Assembly (NCBI GenBank): GCA_031551625.1
Contig: JAVBNJ010000030.1
Location: 5,427-69,426 of the forward strand
Length of the DNA: 64,000 bases
From: JAVBNJ01 sp031551625
GTDB taxonomy: Bacteria; Bacteroidota; Bacteroidia; Bacteroidales; UBA932
Direction: 5' to 3'
Below, piece by piece: positions 53,172 to 61,561 of this stretch (the first letter of the stretch is position 1; every line of letters begins with the position of its first letter). Below the pieces are notes generated by a model, which searched no databases, had not been told where the DNA came from, and was given only the letters and a program-made list of their open reading frames with translations. Both the position numbers and the translations under genes were made by a program.

Positions 53172-54242
53172 TTACCGCCTTGTAATTGTTATGTTTCTAC
53201 GGATACCATCATATTGAAATTGCGAAGAGGAGTTGCTGTCATTTGTTGCAAGCCCATCGGTAGAATAAATACTGGTATGCAATGCGGCTTTACCGGCATC
53301 GGTGTTGATGCTGTTGATCAAAATGCTTTGCAACGTTTTTTTCGTATATTCCATCATGTTTTCAGCAGTTTGCCTGCTTGTTTCTGTTCCTTTCTCGGCA
53401 GCAGTTATAAAAATTTTCAATTGCTCATAAGTGGGAGTATCGAATTTTAATGTGCCATCGAACTGTTCGAAAGCCTCGTTAGCAGCGGATTCCAGCAGCT
53501 TCTTCTGTAGTTTTCGGAAAAGCGCTGCGTTGCCGAATGTTTCGACGGTCGAAATTTTACCATTTACAAAAAACGCAAAACCAATCACATCAGATTTCCC
53601 GTCGAAAGCGGCTTGCAGTGCATTTACGTATTCAGTGACGCTGTTTTTCAACTTATCGTTTTCCAATGTGAGCTGTAAGCTGGTAGGCGACGCCGTACTT
53701 TTTACTTCGGCCTGTACTTTCTCGGTGGCTTTTGTCTGGTAATCGGCCACCTCTTTCCATACTTTCGATTGATTTTTTTCTGTACGGGCGGCCACTTTCA
53801 AGGCTTTATTGTTCAGTGTTTTTTCGGACGATGAAAACTGAGCAGCGCTCTCGGACCCACGCTGGTTCCAACGGCTTTGTTCCACGCAGAACGATTGCAG
53901 CGGCACTTTACGTGCGCCGGGGTTCAGCACAATATCTTCGCCTATAGTACGGTCTTGCCTCCCGCCTTTTACGATGTCACCTGCCATGATGAATACGTAC
54001 TCCTGCGACGTATTGTCGACGGTCAATTCGCCTACGTTGCCCGTTTCGTGCAGCGTAATTTTCTTTTGTTTCATGGCTTCTTCCAGCGTCAGGTAATTCC
54101 GCGCAATCTGGTCTTTACCCTGAATCAGAAAAATGCTCAGGTTTTTGTAGGTATGGCTTGTTGATTGACTGGTTCCCCGTTGGCCACAGCCTAAAATAAC
54201 GATCGCTGTAAGCAGCAGGCTAGTAATAAGTAAATTTTTCAT
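53172..54242 (-). CDS. ARPP-1 (DUF6569)-type lipoprotein
   Basis: 356 residues, lipobox ILGCGQ (Cys near 19). The mature part shows YVFIMAGDIVKGGRQDRTIGEDIVLNPGARKVPLQSFCVEQSRW, which is the conserved stretch of the ARPP-1 family; its function is unknown. A helical, Lys-rich region follows (about 150-220), then FAFFVNGKISTVETFGNAALF. It stands 13 bases after the M28 peptidase gene and 18 before the L,D-transpeptidase gene, all minus strand, so the three form an operon. Confidence 0.8.
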   Translation of the reverse strand: MKNLLITSLLLTAIVILGCGQRGTSQSTSHTYKNLSIFLIQGKDQIARNYLTLEEAMKQKKITLHETGNVGELTVDNTSQEYVFIMAGDIVKGGRQDRTIGEDIVLNPGARKVPLQSFCVEQSRWNQRGSESAAQFSSSEKTLNNKALKVAARTEKNQSKVWKEVADYQTKATEKVQAEVKSTASPTSLQLTLENDKLKNSVTEYVNALQAAFDGKSDVIGFAFFVNGKISTVETFGNAALFRKLQKKLLESAANEAFEQFDGTLKFDTPTYEQLKIFITAAEKGTETSRQTAENMMEYTKKTLQSILINSINTDAGKAALHTSIYSTDGLATNDSNSSSQFQYDGIRRNITITRR

Positions 54243-54255
54243 AAAAAAGTAGTTT

Positions 54256-55194
54256 TTAATTGGTAATTGCTTGGTAAGTCGCCTCTATAACTTGAGCCAT
54301 TTTAGGAATATCAAGCGTTTCCATCGTGTCTCCGGATTGGTGGTAATTTTTATTCCGGTAGAAAGCCGTATTGGTCACCATTAAAGCGTCGTATCCCATA
54401 TTCCAATAGTTCAAATGATCTGAAAAATCAATAGGTAGAATACTTCCGGGTGTAGCTATCGATTTTGTTTTGATAGTAGCCGCCTGTTCAAATTTTTTAG
54501 AGAACTGTTTTACAAACTTTCCGTAACCGCTGCGCTTGGCCAATAAGATATAATCACCAGTGCATCCATACACTACTTTCATTGCTTTTACCGGATAGGT
54601 TTGTGATTTTTTTGCGTCACTGAAAAATCCGATCATTTCTAATGCGACCATTCCCAGTACTGCTGTATTTGCCTTCTTTAGTGTATTAACGTGGATATAG
54701 CTGCCCATGTATTCTGTGCGAAAAAAAGGGGGTTCTTCCAATGAGTAAGCCACCAGTTCTACCGGATTTTCGAGCGCTTGCCCATGTAACATACGGGCCA
54801 GTTCCAACAATCCGACCACTCCGCTGGCATTATCGTCTGCGCCTTCTTGGTTGCCGCATACATCATAGTGGGCACCCATTATAATGCGGGGCCGGTGCGC
54901 ATCGCCAAACCGGCAAACTACATTTTTATAGATGCGTCCTTCTACAGAGTAAGGTTGAAAATAAGCTGTATCTGCATATTGCTTGAAAACGCCCAATATA
55001 TAGTCGGCTGTTTGGTTCAATGCGGTAATGTTTTGGTAATTCCGGAAGATGTTTGTTTTAGTAATCGCCGTAAGATGTTCAGTAATTAACATTGTATCGG
55101 AAGCTGGACAATCTTGCGGCTTGGCAGCCACATGCGAGCACGCAGTATTACCGGAGGCGATAGCGAGAAGTACTAATTTTAAGCAGCTTTTCAT
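54256..55194 (-). CDS. M28-family zinc aminopeptidase (lipoprotein)
   Basis: 312 residues, lipobox-like TACSHV (Cys near 19). The zinc site is GAHYDVCGNQEGADDNASG (His near 109, Asp near 120), then SLEEPPFF (Glu near 153-154) and later DFSDHLNYW (third ligand region). Extracellular or periplasmic aminopeptidase acting on short peptides. First gene of the M28 - ARPP-1 - L,D-transpeptidase operon. Substrate not known. Confidence 0.87.
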   Translation of the reverse strand: MKSCLKLVLLAIASGNTACSHVAAKPQDCPASDTMLITEHLTAITKTNIFRNYQNITALNQTADYILGVFKQYADTAYFQPYSVEGRIYKNVVCRFGDAHRPRIIMGAHYDVCGNQEGADDNASGVVGLLELARMLHGQALENPVELVAYSLEEPPFFRTEYMGSYIHVNTLKKANTAVLGMVALEMIGFFSDAKKSQTYPVKAMKVVYGCTGDYILLAKRSGYGKFVKQFSKKFEQAATIKTKSIATPGSILPIDFSDHLNYWNMGYDALMVTNTAFYRNKNYHQSGDTMETLDIPKMAQVIEATYQAITN

Positions 55195-55352
55195 ATAATC
55201 TATATTCTTTCTTGTTGTGAATTTCTACTGCAAAAGTAAGAAGTAAAATCGTGCGCTTTTCCATAAAAATGGTGAAAAAAGGTTTCGACTTGGTGAAAAG
55301 CATCTCCCGAGTGGATAAAAATTACTTACTTTGCACTCGGAAAATGAAACAG

Positions 55353-57056
55353 ATGAAAAAAGCACTCCTATTAACTATCTTTTTTGGGTTGATTTTTACT
55401 GCGGTGGCACAGGAGTCCAAAAATTCGAAACGGGTGCCGAAACAAGCTTACCCGGCTGCGACGAAACTTTCGAAATCGTTGGAAGAAGCCAAGCCCGATA
55501 GCGTGATTGCCCGCGAGTATACCGAATTGGCGAAAAGCCTGGCCGGAAAAGCTTCGTATGCCAAAGCCGAAGAATATTTCGGGAAAGCGCTCCAGCTTTA
55601 TACCAAATTAAAGCAAAAGGATAAAATTGCGGAAGTGAGCCGCGAGCTGGCTAAAGTACAAGAGGCCCAGGGCAAGAACAAACAAGCCGAACAAAGTTTT
55701 GAAAAAGCGGCTACCATTGCGAAGGACGAAGTGTTTAAACAATTAAACACGAATGATGCCAGCCGGTTGCAAAATGCCGACAAGCCGAAAACACAGGCGC
55801 AGTACATGGAAAGTAATATCGCTATCCTTGAAAGTACCGGCCAGCGCAAGGAAGCAACGGTGGTTGCCCAAAAAATGGCCGATGCGTATGTGGCCGATGA
55901 ACAGTATGAAAAAGCTATTGAGGTGAATACCCAACTGGTGCAGGAATCGAAAGCGGAAGGAGATGTTACAGCTGCTATCGGTCAATTGCAGTCGCTGTCC
56001 GAGGCCTATTTCAAAGAAGCCGAAAGTAAAGCGAATGTATCGCCGGAATTGGGAGTAGAAGCGTTGCAGCAAGCCTATAGCCTGGCGGTGGAAAATGCAC
56101 AAACACAGGAAGCCAAGCATACCACAGAATTGCTGGCGGCACATTACCAGAAGCAGCGCGACAGCAAGTCGGCGGTAAAAGCCTATCAGCGGTTTTTCGA
56201 AGACCTCGATCAACTGATTCGGGCCGATAGTTCGCTGGTCGACGCTAAACTTTTTGCAGCTACCGAAGAGCGGATTACCCAGTTGGAAAAAGAACGCGAA
56301 TTGCAAGATGAACTGATTGACCGGCAAAATACGTTCAACTATACGCTACTGGGGCTTATTGTTGTAATGCTTTTATTGCTAATTGTTATCATAAGAGCCT
56401 TTTACTCCATTAAAAAAGGGAACCGCCAAATAGCCCTGCAATCGTTGCGTCGCGAAATGAATCCACATTTTATATTCAATAGCCTCAATAGTATAAATCA
56501 TTTTATTGCACAAAATAATGAATTAGCAGCTAATAAGTATTTGACATCCTATTCAAAATTGATGCGTACTTCAATGGAAAATTCAAATAATGATTTTATA
56601 AAATTGAGCAATGAATTGGATTTGTTGCGCGAATACCTTGATTTGGAACACTTGCGCTTCAACGAAAAATTTAGTTATGAAATAATCGTGGACGAGCAGC
56701 TTGATGCGGAACTGGTTTATATCCCGAATATGTTGCTGCAGCCGCATCTCGAAAATGCCGTGTGGCATGGGTTGCGGTACAAGGAAGGCCGGGGGATGCT
56801 GCGTTTGTCGGTTATGCAGGAGGGAGAAACAGTAGTGATCGCAATAGATGACAATGGCATAGGGTTACAACAGAGTAAGGCTATGAAAACTGCGAACCAG
56901 AAAGTATATCATTCACGCGGGTTATCGAATATCAACGAACGGATTAAACTGTTGAATAAATTGTATCACATGGTTATTGAGATGACAATTGCCGAAAAGC
57001 AATTTCCGGAAACCGGGGTGGTAGTTACCTTGCGAGTACCGAAGAAAAATAATTAG
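55353..57056 (+). CDS. TPR-containing LytS-type sensor histidine kinase
   Basis: 567 residues from the chosen start (MKKALLLTIFFGLIFTAVAQE). The reading frame extends upstream to 55251, but a promoter-like TTACTTTG at 55325-55332 and the signal peptide argue for the later Met. N-terminal TPR-like repeats (about 45-310) are periplasmic, then one span (YTLLGLIVVMLLLLIVIIRAFY), then the His_kinase domain (LRREMNPHFIFNSLNSINHFI, phosphoacceptor His) and ATPase (PHLENAVWHG, DNGIGL, GLSNINERI). It precedes the LytTR regulator directly, forming a two-component pair. Confidence 0.88.
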   Translation: MKKALLLTIFFGLIFTAVAQESKNSKRVPKQAYPAATKLSKSLEEAKPDSVIAREYTELAKSLAGKASYAKAEEYFGKALQLYTKLKQKDKIAEVSRELAKVQEAQGKNKQAEQSFEKAATIAKDEVFKQLNTNDASRLQNADKPKTQAQYMESNIAILESTGQRKEATVVAQKMADAYVADEQYEKAIEVNTQLVQESKAEGDVTAAIGQLQSLSEAYFKEAESKANVSPELGVEALQQAYSLAVENAQTQEAKHTTELLAAHYQKQRDSKSAVKAYQRFFEDLDQLIRADSSLVDAKLFAATEERITQLEKERELQDELIDRQNTFNYTLLGLIVVMLLLLIVIIRAFYSIKKGNRQIALQSLRREMNPHFIFNSLNSINHFIAQNNELAANKYLTSYSKLMRTSMENSNNDFIKLSNELDLLREYLDLEHLRFNEKFSYEIIVDEQLDAELVYIPNMLLQPHLENAVWHGLRYKEGRGMLRLSVMQEGETVVIAIDDNGIGLQQSKAMKTANQKVYHSRGLSNINERIKLLNKLYHMVIEMTIAEKQFPETGVVVTLRVPKKNN

Positions 57057-57094
57057 CCTTGCGGAACTTGCGGTTCATGATAAAAGATGAGTAT

Positions 57095-57841
57095 ATGGAA
57101 AAAATTCGAAGTGTAATAGTAGAAGACGAATCGGCAGCACGAGAAGTCTTGAAAAGCTACTTAACCAAGTATTGTCCGCAGGTGCAGGTAATAGGCGAGG
57201 CGCAGGATTGCAAAGAGGCGGTGGCCTTGCTTCACGAAGTGCACCCGCAATTGGTATTCCTTGATGTAGAAATGCCCTTCGGCAATGCATTCGATGTATT
57301 GGAGCAATGTATGGATCTGGAATTTGAAACAATCTTTACTACCGCATTTTCAGAATATTCAATTAAAGCATTGAACCAAAGTGCAGCCTATTATTTATTG
57401 AAACCTATAAATATAGAAGAACTTATTTTAGCCGTTACTAAAGTTCAGCAACATCTTTTGAAGCAAGCATTATTTAATCGCAATAGTATTGTTCTTGAGA
57501 ATTTTCGGGAGAAGCAGCCTGAACGCCGCCAGGTGGTGTTACCCACGCTCGACGGCTTTGAGTTGGTGCGCATGGACGAGATCGTGCGCTTACAGGGCAA
57601 CGGCAACTTTACCGATATTTATCTTGCCGACGGCAGCAAAAAAATGGTGTGCCGTTTTCTGAAACATTTTTCAGAGTTGCTTCCCCTGCCTTTTTTGCGG
57701 GTGCATAAATCGCATATCATTAATACCACCTATGTGGCTTCTTTCCATAAGGGGTTGGGTGGTTATGTAACAATGAGCACCGGCGCTGAAATAGAAATTT
57801 CGCCCAGCTACAAGGATGAATTTCTGAAGGCGTTTAAATAA
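57095..57841 (+). CDS. LytTR-type response regulator
   Basis: 248 residues from Met at 57095 (MEKIRSVIVEDE); an earlier Met at 57059 would add 12 non-conserved residues. Receiver domain with acidic pair DE (near 9-10), phospho-acceptor in VFLDVEMP and Lys in LLKPINIEEL. The C-terminal LytTR DNA-binding domain has LVRMDEIVRLQGNGNFTDIYL, FLRVHKSHIIN and the end FLKAF. It is partner of the kinase just upstream. Targets are unknown; LytTR regulators often bind direct repeats ahead of surface or metabolic genes. Confidence 0.9.
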   Translation: MEKIRSVIVEDESAAREVLKSYLTKYCPQVQVIGEAQDCKEAVALLHEVHPQLVFLDVEMPFGNAFDVLEQCMDLEFETIFTTAFSEYSIKALNQSAAYYLLKPINIEELILAVTKVQQHLLKQALFNRNSIVLENFREKQPERRQVVLPTLDGFELVRMDEIVRLQGNGNFTDIYLADGSKKMVCRFLKHFSELLPLPFLRVHKSHIINTTYVASFHKGLGGYVTMSTGAEIEISPSYKDEFLKAFK

Positions 57842-57915
57842 CCGGTTTCTGAAATAGCCCTTCTTAAGCTTATTGCTTCATTGAAAATTTGCCTAAATGC
57901 GTTGCTATTCCGCAC

Positions 57916-58113
57916 CTAATTTTTCCGGAATATACCTATTTCCCGCCCACGGAAATATTCGATGCAGCTATAAAGTAAATAGCAGGCAGCCCCTTCATCT
58001 ATATTGCCGAGTACCGGTATATTATCCGGAAGAAACTCGAAAACCCCGGCAGTAGGATTAGCCAGGTAGACGAGGCTTAAGCACCCCAAGAAGCCGACTA
58101 GAAATTTTTTCAT
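57916..58113 (-). CDS. Small DUF1232-family (YkvA-like) membrane protein
   Basis: 65 residues from MKKFLVGFLGCLSLVYLANPTAGVFEF. The segment PDNIPVLGNIDEGAACYLLYSCIEYF is the DUF1232 core (Pro-Asp-x-Ile-Pro...Gly-x-x-Asp). Longer upstream reading to 58248 lacks any conserved feature and is rejected. One or two membrane segments. Function unknown. Confidence 0.7.
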   Translation of the reverse strand: MKKFLVGFLGCLSLVYLANPTAGVFEFLPDNIPVLGNIDEGAACYLLYSCIEYFRGREIGIFRKN

Positions 58114-58230
58114 AATGTATAAAAACTGTTTTTTCGACAAATATACATTAATTATTTTAGGTGACAGCGGCAAAAAAATTTGCGTATTTCGAAAAATAGT
58201 CGTTACTTTGCATTTCAAAGTACTTTTATT

Positions 58231-58866
58231 ATGACAACAAATCAACATTCGGAAGATTTAAAACATATCAGGCATTTGATGGAAAACTCGTCGCGGTTCA
58301 TGGCATTGAGCGGCTGGTCGGTGTTTGCCGCTGGTATTATAGCCTTGGTGGGTACTGTAGTGGCGCGGTTTTTTATATTGGCTAACGGCGCCGTGCGCTA
58401 CGATGAATATATGCGTGGTGTGGGTGCCTCAATAGGTATGCCTATCCGGATTAAAATGATTTTGTTGGCGGGGATTGTACTGGCTTGTGCCATCGCCATC
58501 GCCTATTTTTTCATTGCCCGGAAAGCCAAGCAGGCCGGCGAAAGAGTTTGGACGCTTTCGGCCCGCCGTGCACTTACTCAGTTTGGTATTCCGTTTATAA
58601 CCGGCGGTGTCTTTTGTTTGGCGCTGTTGCTGCATGGCCATATCCAATTCCTGGCGTCGGCCATGCTGTTATTCTATGGTTTGGGGCTGGTGGGTGCGGC
58701 TAAATTTACGATTCGCGAAATTTACTACCTGGGCCTTTGCGAAATTGCATTCGGCCTGCTCGATGCGTTTTTCTTCGGCCATAGCCTGCTGTTTTGGGTA
58801 CTGGGCTTCGGTATTGCGAATGTGGCGGCCGGCCTGGTTATTTATTTTAAATACGACCGTGCATGA
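58231..58866 (+). CDS. Multi-span membrane protein linked to the wHTH-CreD operon
   Basis: 211 residues from MTTNQHSEDLKHIRHLMENSSRF; upstream reading to 58180 would start at the promoter region (TTTG at 58179-58182, 20 bases, TTACTTTG at 58203-58210). The cytoplasmic N-terminus is followed by about six membrane segments. It overlaps the next gene by 4 bases (ATGA), so they are translated together. Function unknown. Operon with a winged-helix regulator and creD. Confidence 0.8.
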   Translation: MTTNQHSEDLKHIRHLMENSSRFMALSGWSVFAAGIIALVGTVVARFFILANGAVRYDEYMRGVGASIGMPIRIKMILLAGIVLACAIAIAYFFIARKAKQAGERVWTLSARRALTQFGIPFITGGVFCLALLLHGHIQFLASAMLLFYGLGLVGAAKFTIREIYYLGLCEIAFGLLDAFFFGHSLLFWVLGFGIANVAAGLVIYFKYDRA

Positions 58867-59159
58867 AAACAATTATATCGGGGTTGAATAAGGTATTCGA
58901 CAGCCGCATCCGGTTGGGGATTATGGCGGTGTTGGCGGTCAACGACCAGCTCGATTTCAATGCCCTGAAAGAGCTGCTCGAAATTACCGACGGCAACCTT
59001 GCTACGCACCTCAAGGCTCTTGAAACAAACGGGCTGATTGGCGTGCATAAACAATTTATCGGAAAGCGGCCGAACACGTCGTATTCCATCACCAAACTTG
59101 GCGAAAAACAATTCCGGCAACACCTCAAGGCATTGGAAGATTTAATGACAATAAAATAA
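58863..59159 (+). CDS. Winged-helix transcriptional regulator
   Basis: 98 residues, single wHTH domain (HTH_34/ArsR-MarR-like): FDSRIRLGIMAVLAVNDQLDFNALKELLEITDGNLATHLKALETNGLI (recognition helix in DGNLATHLKALE), then the wing GKRPNTSYSITKLGEKQF. Likely regulates its own operon including creD, as small wHTH proteins with this gene order do in other Bacteroidetes. Overlaps the preceding gene by 4 bases. Confidence 0.85.
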   Translation: MKTIISGLNKVFDSRIRLGIMAVLAVNDQLDFNALKELLEITDGNLATHLKALETNGLIGVHKQFIGKRPNTSYSITKLGEKQFRQHLKALEDLMTIK

Positions 59160-59190
59160 TTTTTTTAGCTATTAACTTTGAAATAAAAAG

Positions 59191-59198
59191 TACTTTTG
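59191..59198 (+). promoter_or_regulatory. Candidate internal promoter -7 box before creD
   Basis: TACTTTTG, 22 bases before the creD ATG; another near match (TAACTTTG) is at 59173-59180. creD may be expressed on its own as well as from the operon promoter. Confidence 0.35.
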
Positions 59199-59220
59199 AT
59201 AATAATAAAACACAAAAATT

Positions 59221-60585
59221 ATGGACACACAAAACAACACTTCTCAACCTTCTGCCTGGTCGAAAATTACGGGCAGCATTACATTTAAAGCCGTTTCTAT
59301 CGGTGTACTTATTCTACTCCTGTTGATTCCTATTGGTTTGGTGCAAAGCCTGATTTGGGAACGCGAAGAAGCCAGCAATTCGGTAGTGCGTGAAGTAAGT
59401 TCGAAATGGGGCGATGCGCAAACGCTTACGGGACCTATTATTTGCGTACCTTACACGTATACTTACCTGAGCGAGGTCGATAAAAAAGGCAAAACCGAAG
59501 AACTGGTTGCGCAGGAGTATGCTTATTTCTTGTCCGAGGAATTGGGTATTAAGGCTGTTATGACGCCCGAAATCCTGCACCGGAGTATTTACGACGTAGT
59601 TGTTTATCAGGCTAAAATTCATGTCGAAGGGCGTTTCAAGCAGCCCGATTTCGGACAATTGGACGCTAAACCATTGACGATCGACTGGGCGAACACCCGC
59701 ATGTTTATTGGTGTTTCGGACATGCGCGGTATCCGCAATAAAATGCAATTTAACTGGAACGGCGATATGTGCGAAACGATTCCGGGAATCGAAGGATCCT
59801 CCCTTCTTCGCTCGGGTGTTACGGTAAAACTGCCGCTGCAAGCCGCTGTTAAGGATACGGAATATGCGTTTAATTGCGAGTTGTTACTCAATGGCAGTGG
59901 GAATTTATCGTTCTCGCCGGTGGGAAAGACTACAAAAGTGGAACTGTCGTCGCCTTGGAGTTCGCCTAACTTCGATGGCGCTTTTTTGCCCGACAATCGA
60001 CAAATTTCAACTGCCGGTTTTACGGCTGATTGGAGCGTATTCAACTACAACCGCAATTTCCCGCAAGCGTGGGCAGGCGATAACAACGAGTTGCATTCGG
60101 CCGATTTTAGTACAAAGTTGATTTCGCCTGTTGATCACTATCAAAAATCAATGCGTGCCGTAAAATACGCCATTCTTTTCATTGCACTTACTTTCCTGAC
60201 GTTTTTCCTGGTGGAACTGATTAGCCGCAAGCGTGTGCACGTGATGCAATACCTGCTGGTGAGTATCGGCCTGATTTTGTTCTACAGTTTGTTGGTTGCT
60301 TTTGCCGAGCAAGTAGGATTTGCCTGGGCTTATATTATTTCGGGCGCAGCTATCGTCGCGCTGCTCACCGGATATTCGTTTTCGATTTTCAAGCAGGTGA
60401 AACAAACGCTGCTGATGGGGGCTTTGTTTATCGTGCTCTACGTATTCCTTTACGTAATCCTGCAACTCGAAGATTTGGCCTTGCTTATTGGCAGCGTGGG
60501 CTTGTTTATTGCGCTGGCAGTGGTTATGTATGCTTCCCGCAAAGTAAACTGGTTTCAAAGCAAAGAACCGGATGCTATTGCTTAG
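59221..60585 (+). CDS. creD: Cell-envelope integrity protein CreD
   Basis: 454 residues of the CreD (inner-membrane) family: an N-terminal span (about 23-42), a large periplasmic domain (about 45-300, starting LIWEREEASNSVVREVSSKWGDAQTLTGPIICVPY), then about five to six C-terminal spans (YAILFIALTFLTFFLVELISRKRVHVMQYLLVSIGLILFY...). YAILFIALTFLTFFLVE and RVHPMQY-like segments are family hallmarks. Role in envelope stress, beta-lactam and colicin tolerance in E. coli; specific function here unknown. Confidence 0.93.
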   Translation: MDTQNNTSQPSAWSKITGSITFKAVSIGVLILLLLIPIGLVQSLIWEREEASNSVVREVSSKWGDAQTLTGPIICVPYTYTYLSEVDKKGKTEELVAQEYAYFLSEELGIKAVMTPEILHRSIYDVVVYQAKIHVEGRFKQPDFGQLDAKPLTIDWANTRMFIGVSDMRGIRNKMQFNWNGDMCETIPGIEGSSLLRSGVTVKLPLQAAVKDTEYAFNCELLLNGSGNLSFSPVGKTTKVELSSPWSSPNFDGAFLPDNRQISTAGFTADWSVFNYNRNFPQAWAGDNNELHSADFSTKLISPVDHYQKSMRAVKYAILFIALTFLTFFLVELISRKRVHVMQYLLVSIGLILFYSLLVAFAEQVGFAWAYIISGAAIVALLTGYSFSIFKQVKQTLLMGALFIVLYVFLYVILQLEDLALLIGSVGLFIALAVVMYASRKVNWFQSKEPDAIA

Positions 60586-60615
60586 CGTAAGATCCGGTGA
60601 TTGCATTCGGATTAT

Positions 60616-60650
60616 TAAACCCGGCGGGCTACCCAGGCTTGCCGGGTTTA
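60616..60650 (+). terminator. Intrinsic terminator after creD
   Basis: TAAACCCGGC (60616-60625) pairs with GCCGGGTTTA (60641-60650), 10 bp, 15-base loop. It lies between convergent genes. Confidence 0.75.
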
Positions 60651-60664
60651 GTATTTCCGGATAG

Positions 60665-61129
60665 TTACATCCATATTGATTCGTGGAGGATATCGGAAAA
60701 CGAATGGGTGGCTATAAAGTAACCTGTACGCACCAGATGGTAGCCGACCAGCAGAATACCCAATGCATAAGCCAATTTTTTGCTTGAAAAAAAGCTATTG
60801 TAATAATCTTTCCTGGTAATGATTTCGGCGGAGAAAAGTATAATCATCAGCACGCTGGCTGCTACCGCTAAAGGCCCGAGCAGGTGATAGGAAAAACTTT
60901 TGTAAATATCGCCTTCGTAAAAAAAAAGGACGGATTTGGTAATCCCGCAGCCGGGGCAAGGCATACCTGTAAGCAGTTTGTAGGGGCATAGCGATTGCGA
61001 ATGTTCCACTGCCGGATTGGTATGCATAATAAAAAACGGAAAAGCCAGCATCAATGAAGCGCTGGCAATTCCGATTGATTTTCGAATAATCCGGGAACGA
61101 TTATTCGGTGTATAATTTGTTGATATCAC
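60665..61129 (-). CDS. DUF2752-family membrane protein
   Basis: 154 residues. The conserved stretch CPYKLLTGMPCPGCGITKSVLFFYEGDIYKSFSYHLLGP is the DUF2752 signature (CPFxxxTGxxCPGCG-like). About three to four spans. Its first 29 bases overlap the DUF4234 gene in front, so the two are coupled. Function unknown. Confidence 0.85.
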   Translation of the reverse strand: MISTNYTPNNRSRIIRKSIGIASASLMLAFPFFIMHTNPAVEHSQSLCPYKLLTGMPCPGCGITKSVLFFYEGDIYKSFSYHLLGPLAVAASVLMIILFSAEIITRKDYYNSFFSSKKLAYALGILLVGYHLVRTGYFIATHSFSDILHESIWM

Positions 61130-61454
61130 CTTGGATGATCATTGCAGCTACCATAGGGACGAAGAATCCAAGCACCAACATCAAAACTGATTGATCTTTT
61201 TCAGGGGTGCCGATTTTAGCATACAATTTGGGCAACGCTTCTTTACCGGCCAAATAGTAAAAATACAAGTTTACAGGCGAACAAAAACCCGAAACAATAG
61301 CAACGGGTTGCGAAATAACTTCTTTTTCGGCAACTGCGTTCAACACTTGAGCGGCTTTAATGTTCCAGTAAATCAAATAAAGACCACAGGTAATAAAACC
61401 AAGCAAAAGGACCATTACCGGCTCATTTTTAAATTGAGGAATTGGTTGTGACAT
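61101..61454 (-). CDS. DUF4234-like membrane protein
   Basis: 117 residues: KNEPVMVLLLGFITCGLYLIYWNIKAAQVLNAVAE is the DUF4234 opening (a hydrophobic span with GLYxIYW, related to TM2-type proteins). Three to four spans. It is upstream of, and overlaps, the DUF2752 gene; such pairs recur in Bacteroidetes. Function unknown. Confidence 0.8.
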   Translation of the reverse strand: MSQPIPQFKNEPVMVLLLGFITCGLYLIYWNIKAAQVLNAVAEKEVISQPVAIVSGFCSPVNLYFYYLAGKEALPKLYAKIGTPEKDQSVLMLVLGFFVPMVAAMIIQGDINKLYTE

Positions 61455-61561
61455 AAATCAAAAGTTTAAGGTTATAAAATATAATCGGGTGCAAAGGTAC
61501 ATATTTTATGTTAATACACAAAAATAAAAAAGACACCCTCCGAGGCCGACGAATTATTGCA

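Noticed and set aside
57916..58248. 110-codon version of the DUF1232 gene
   Set aside because: The first 45 codons have no conserved content; the family's small protein begins at the Met at 58113.
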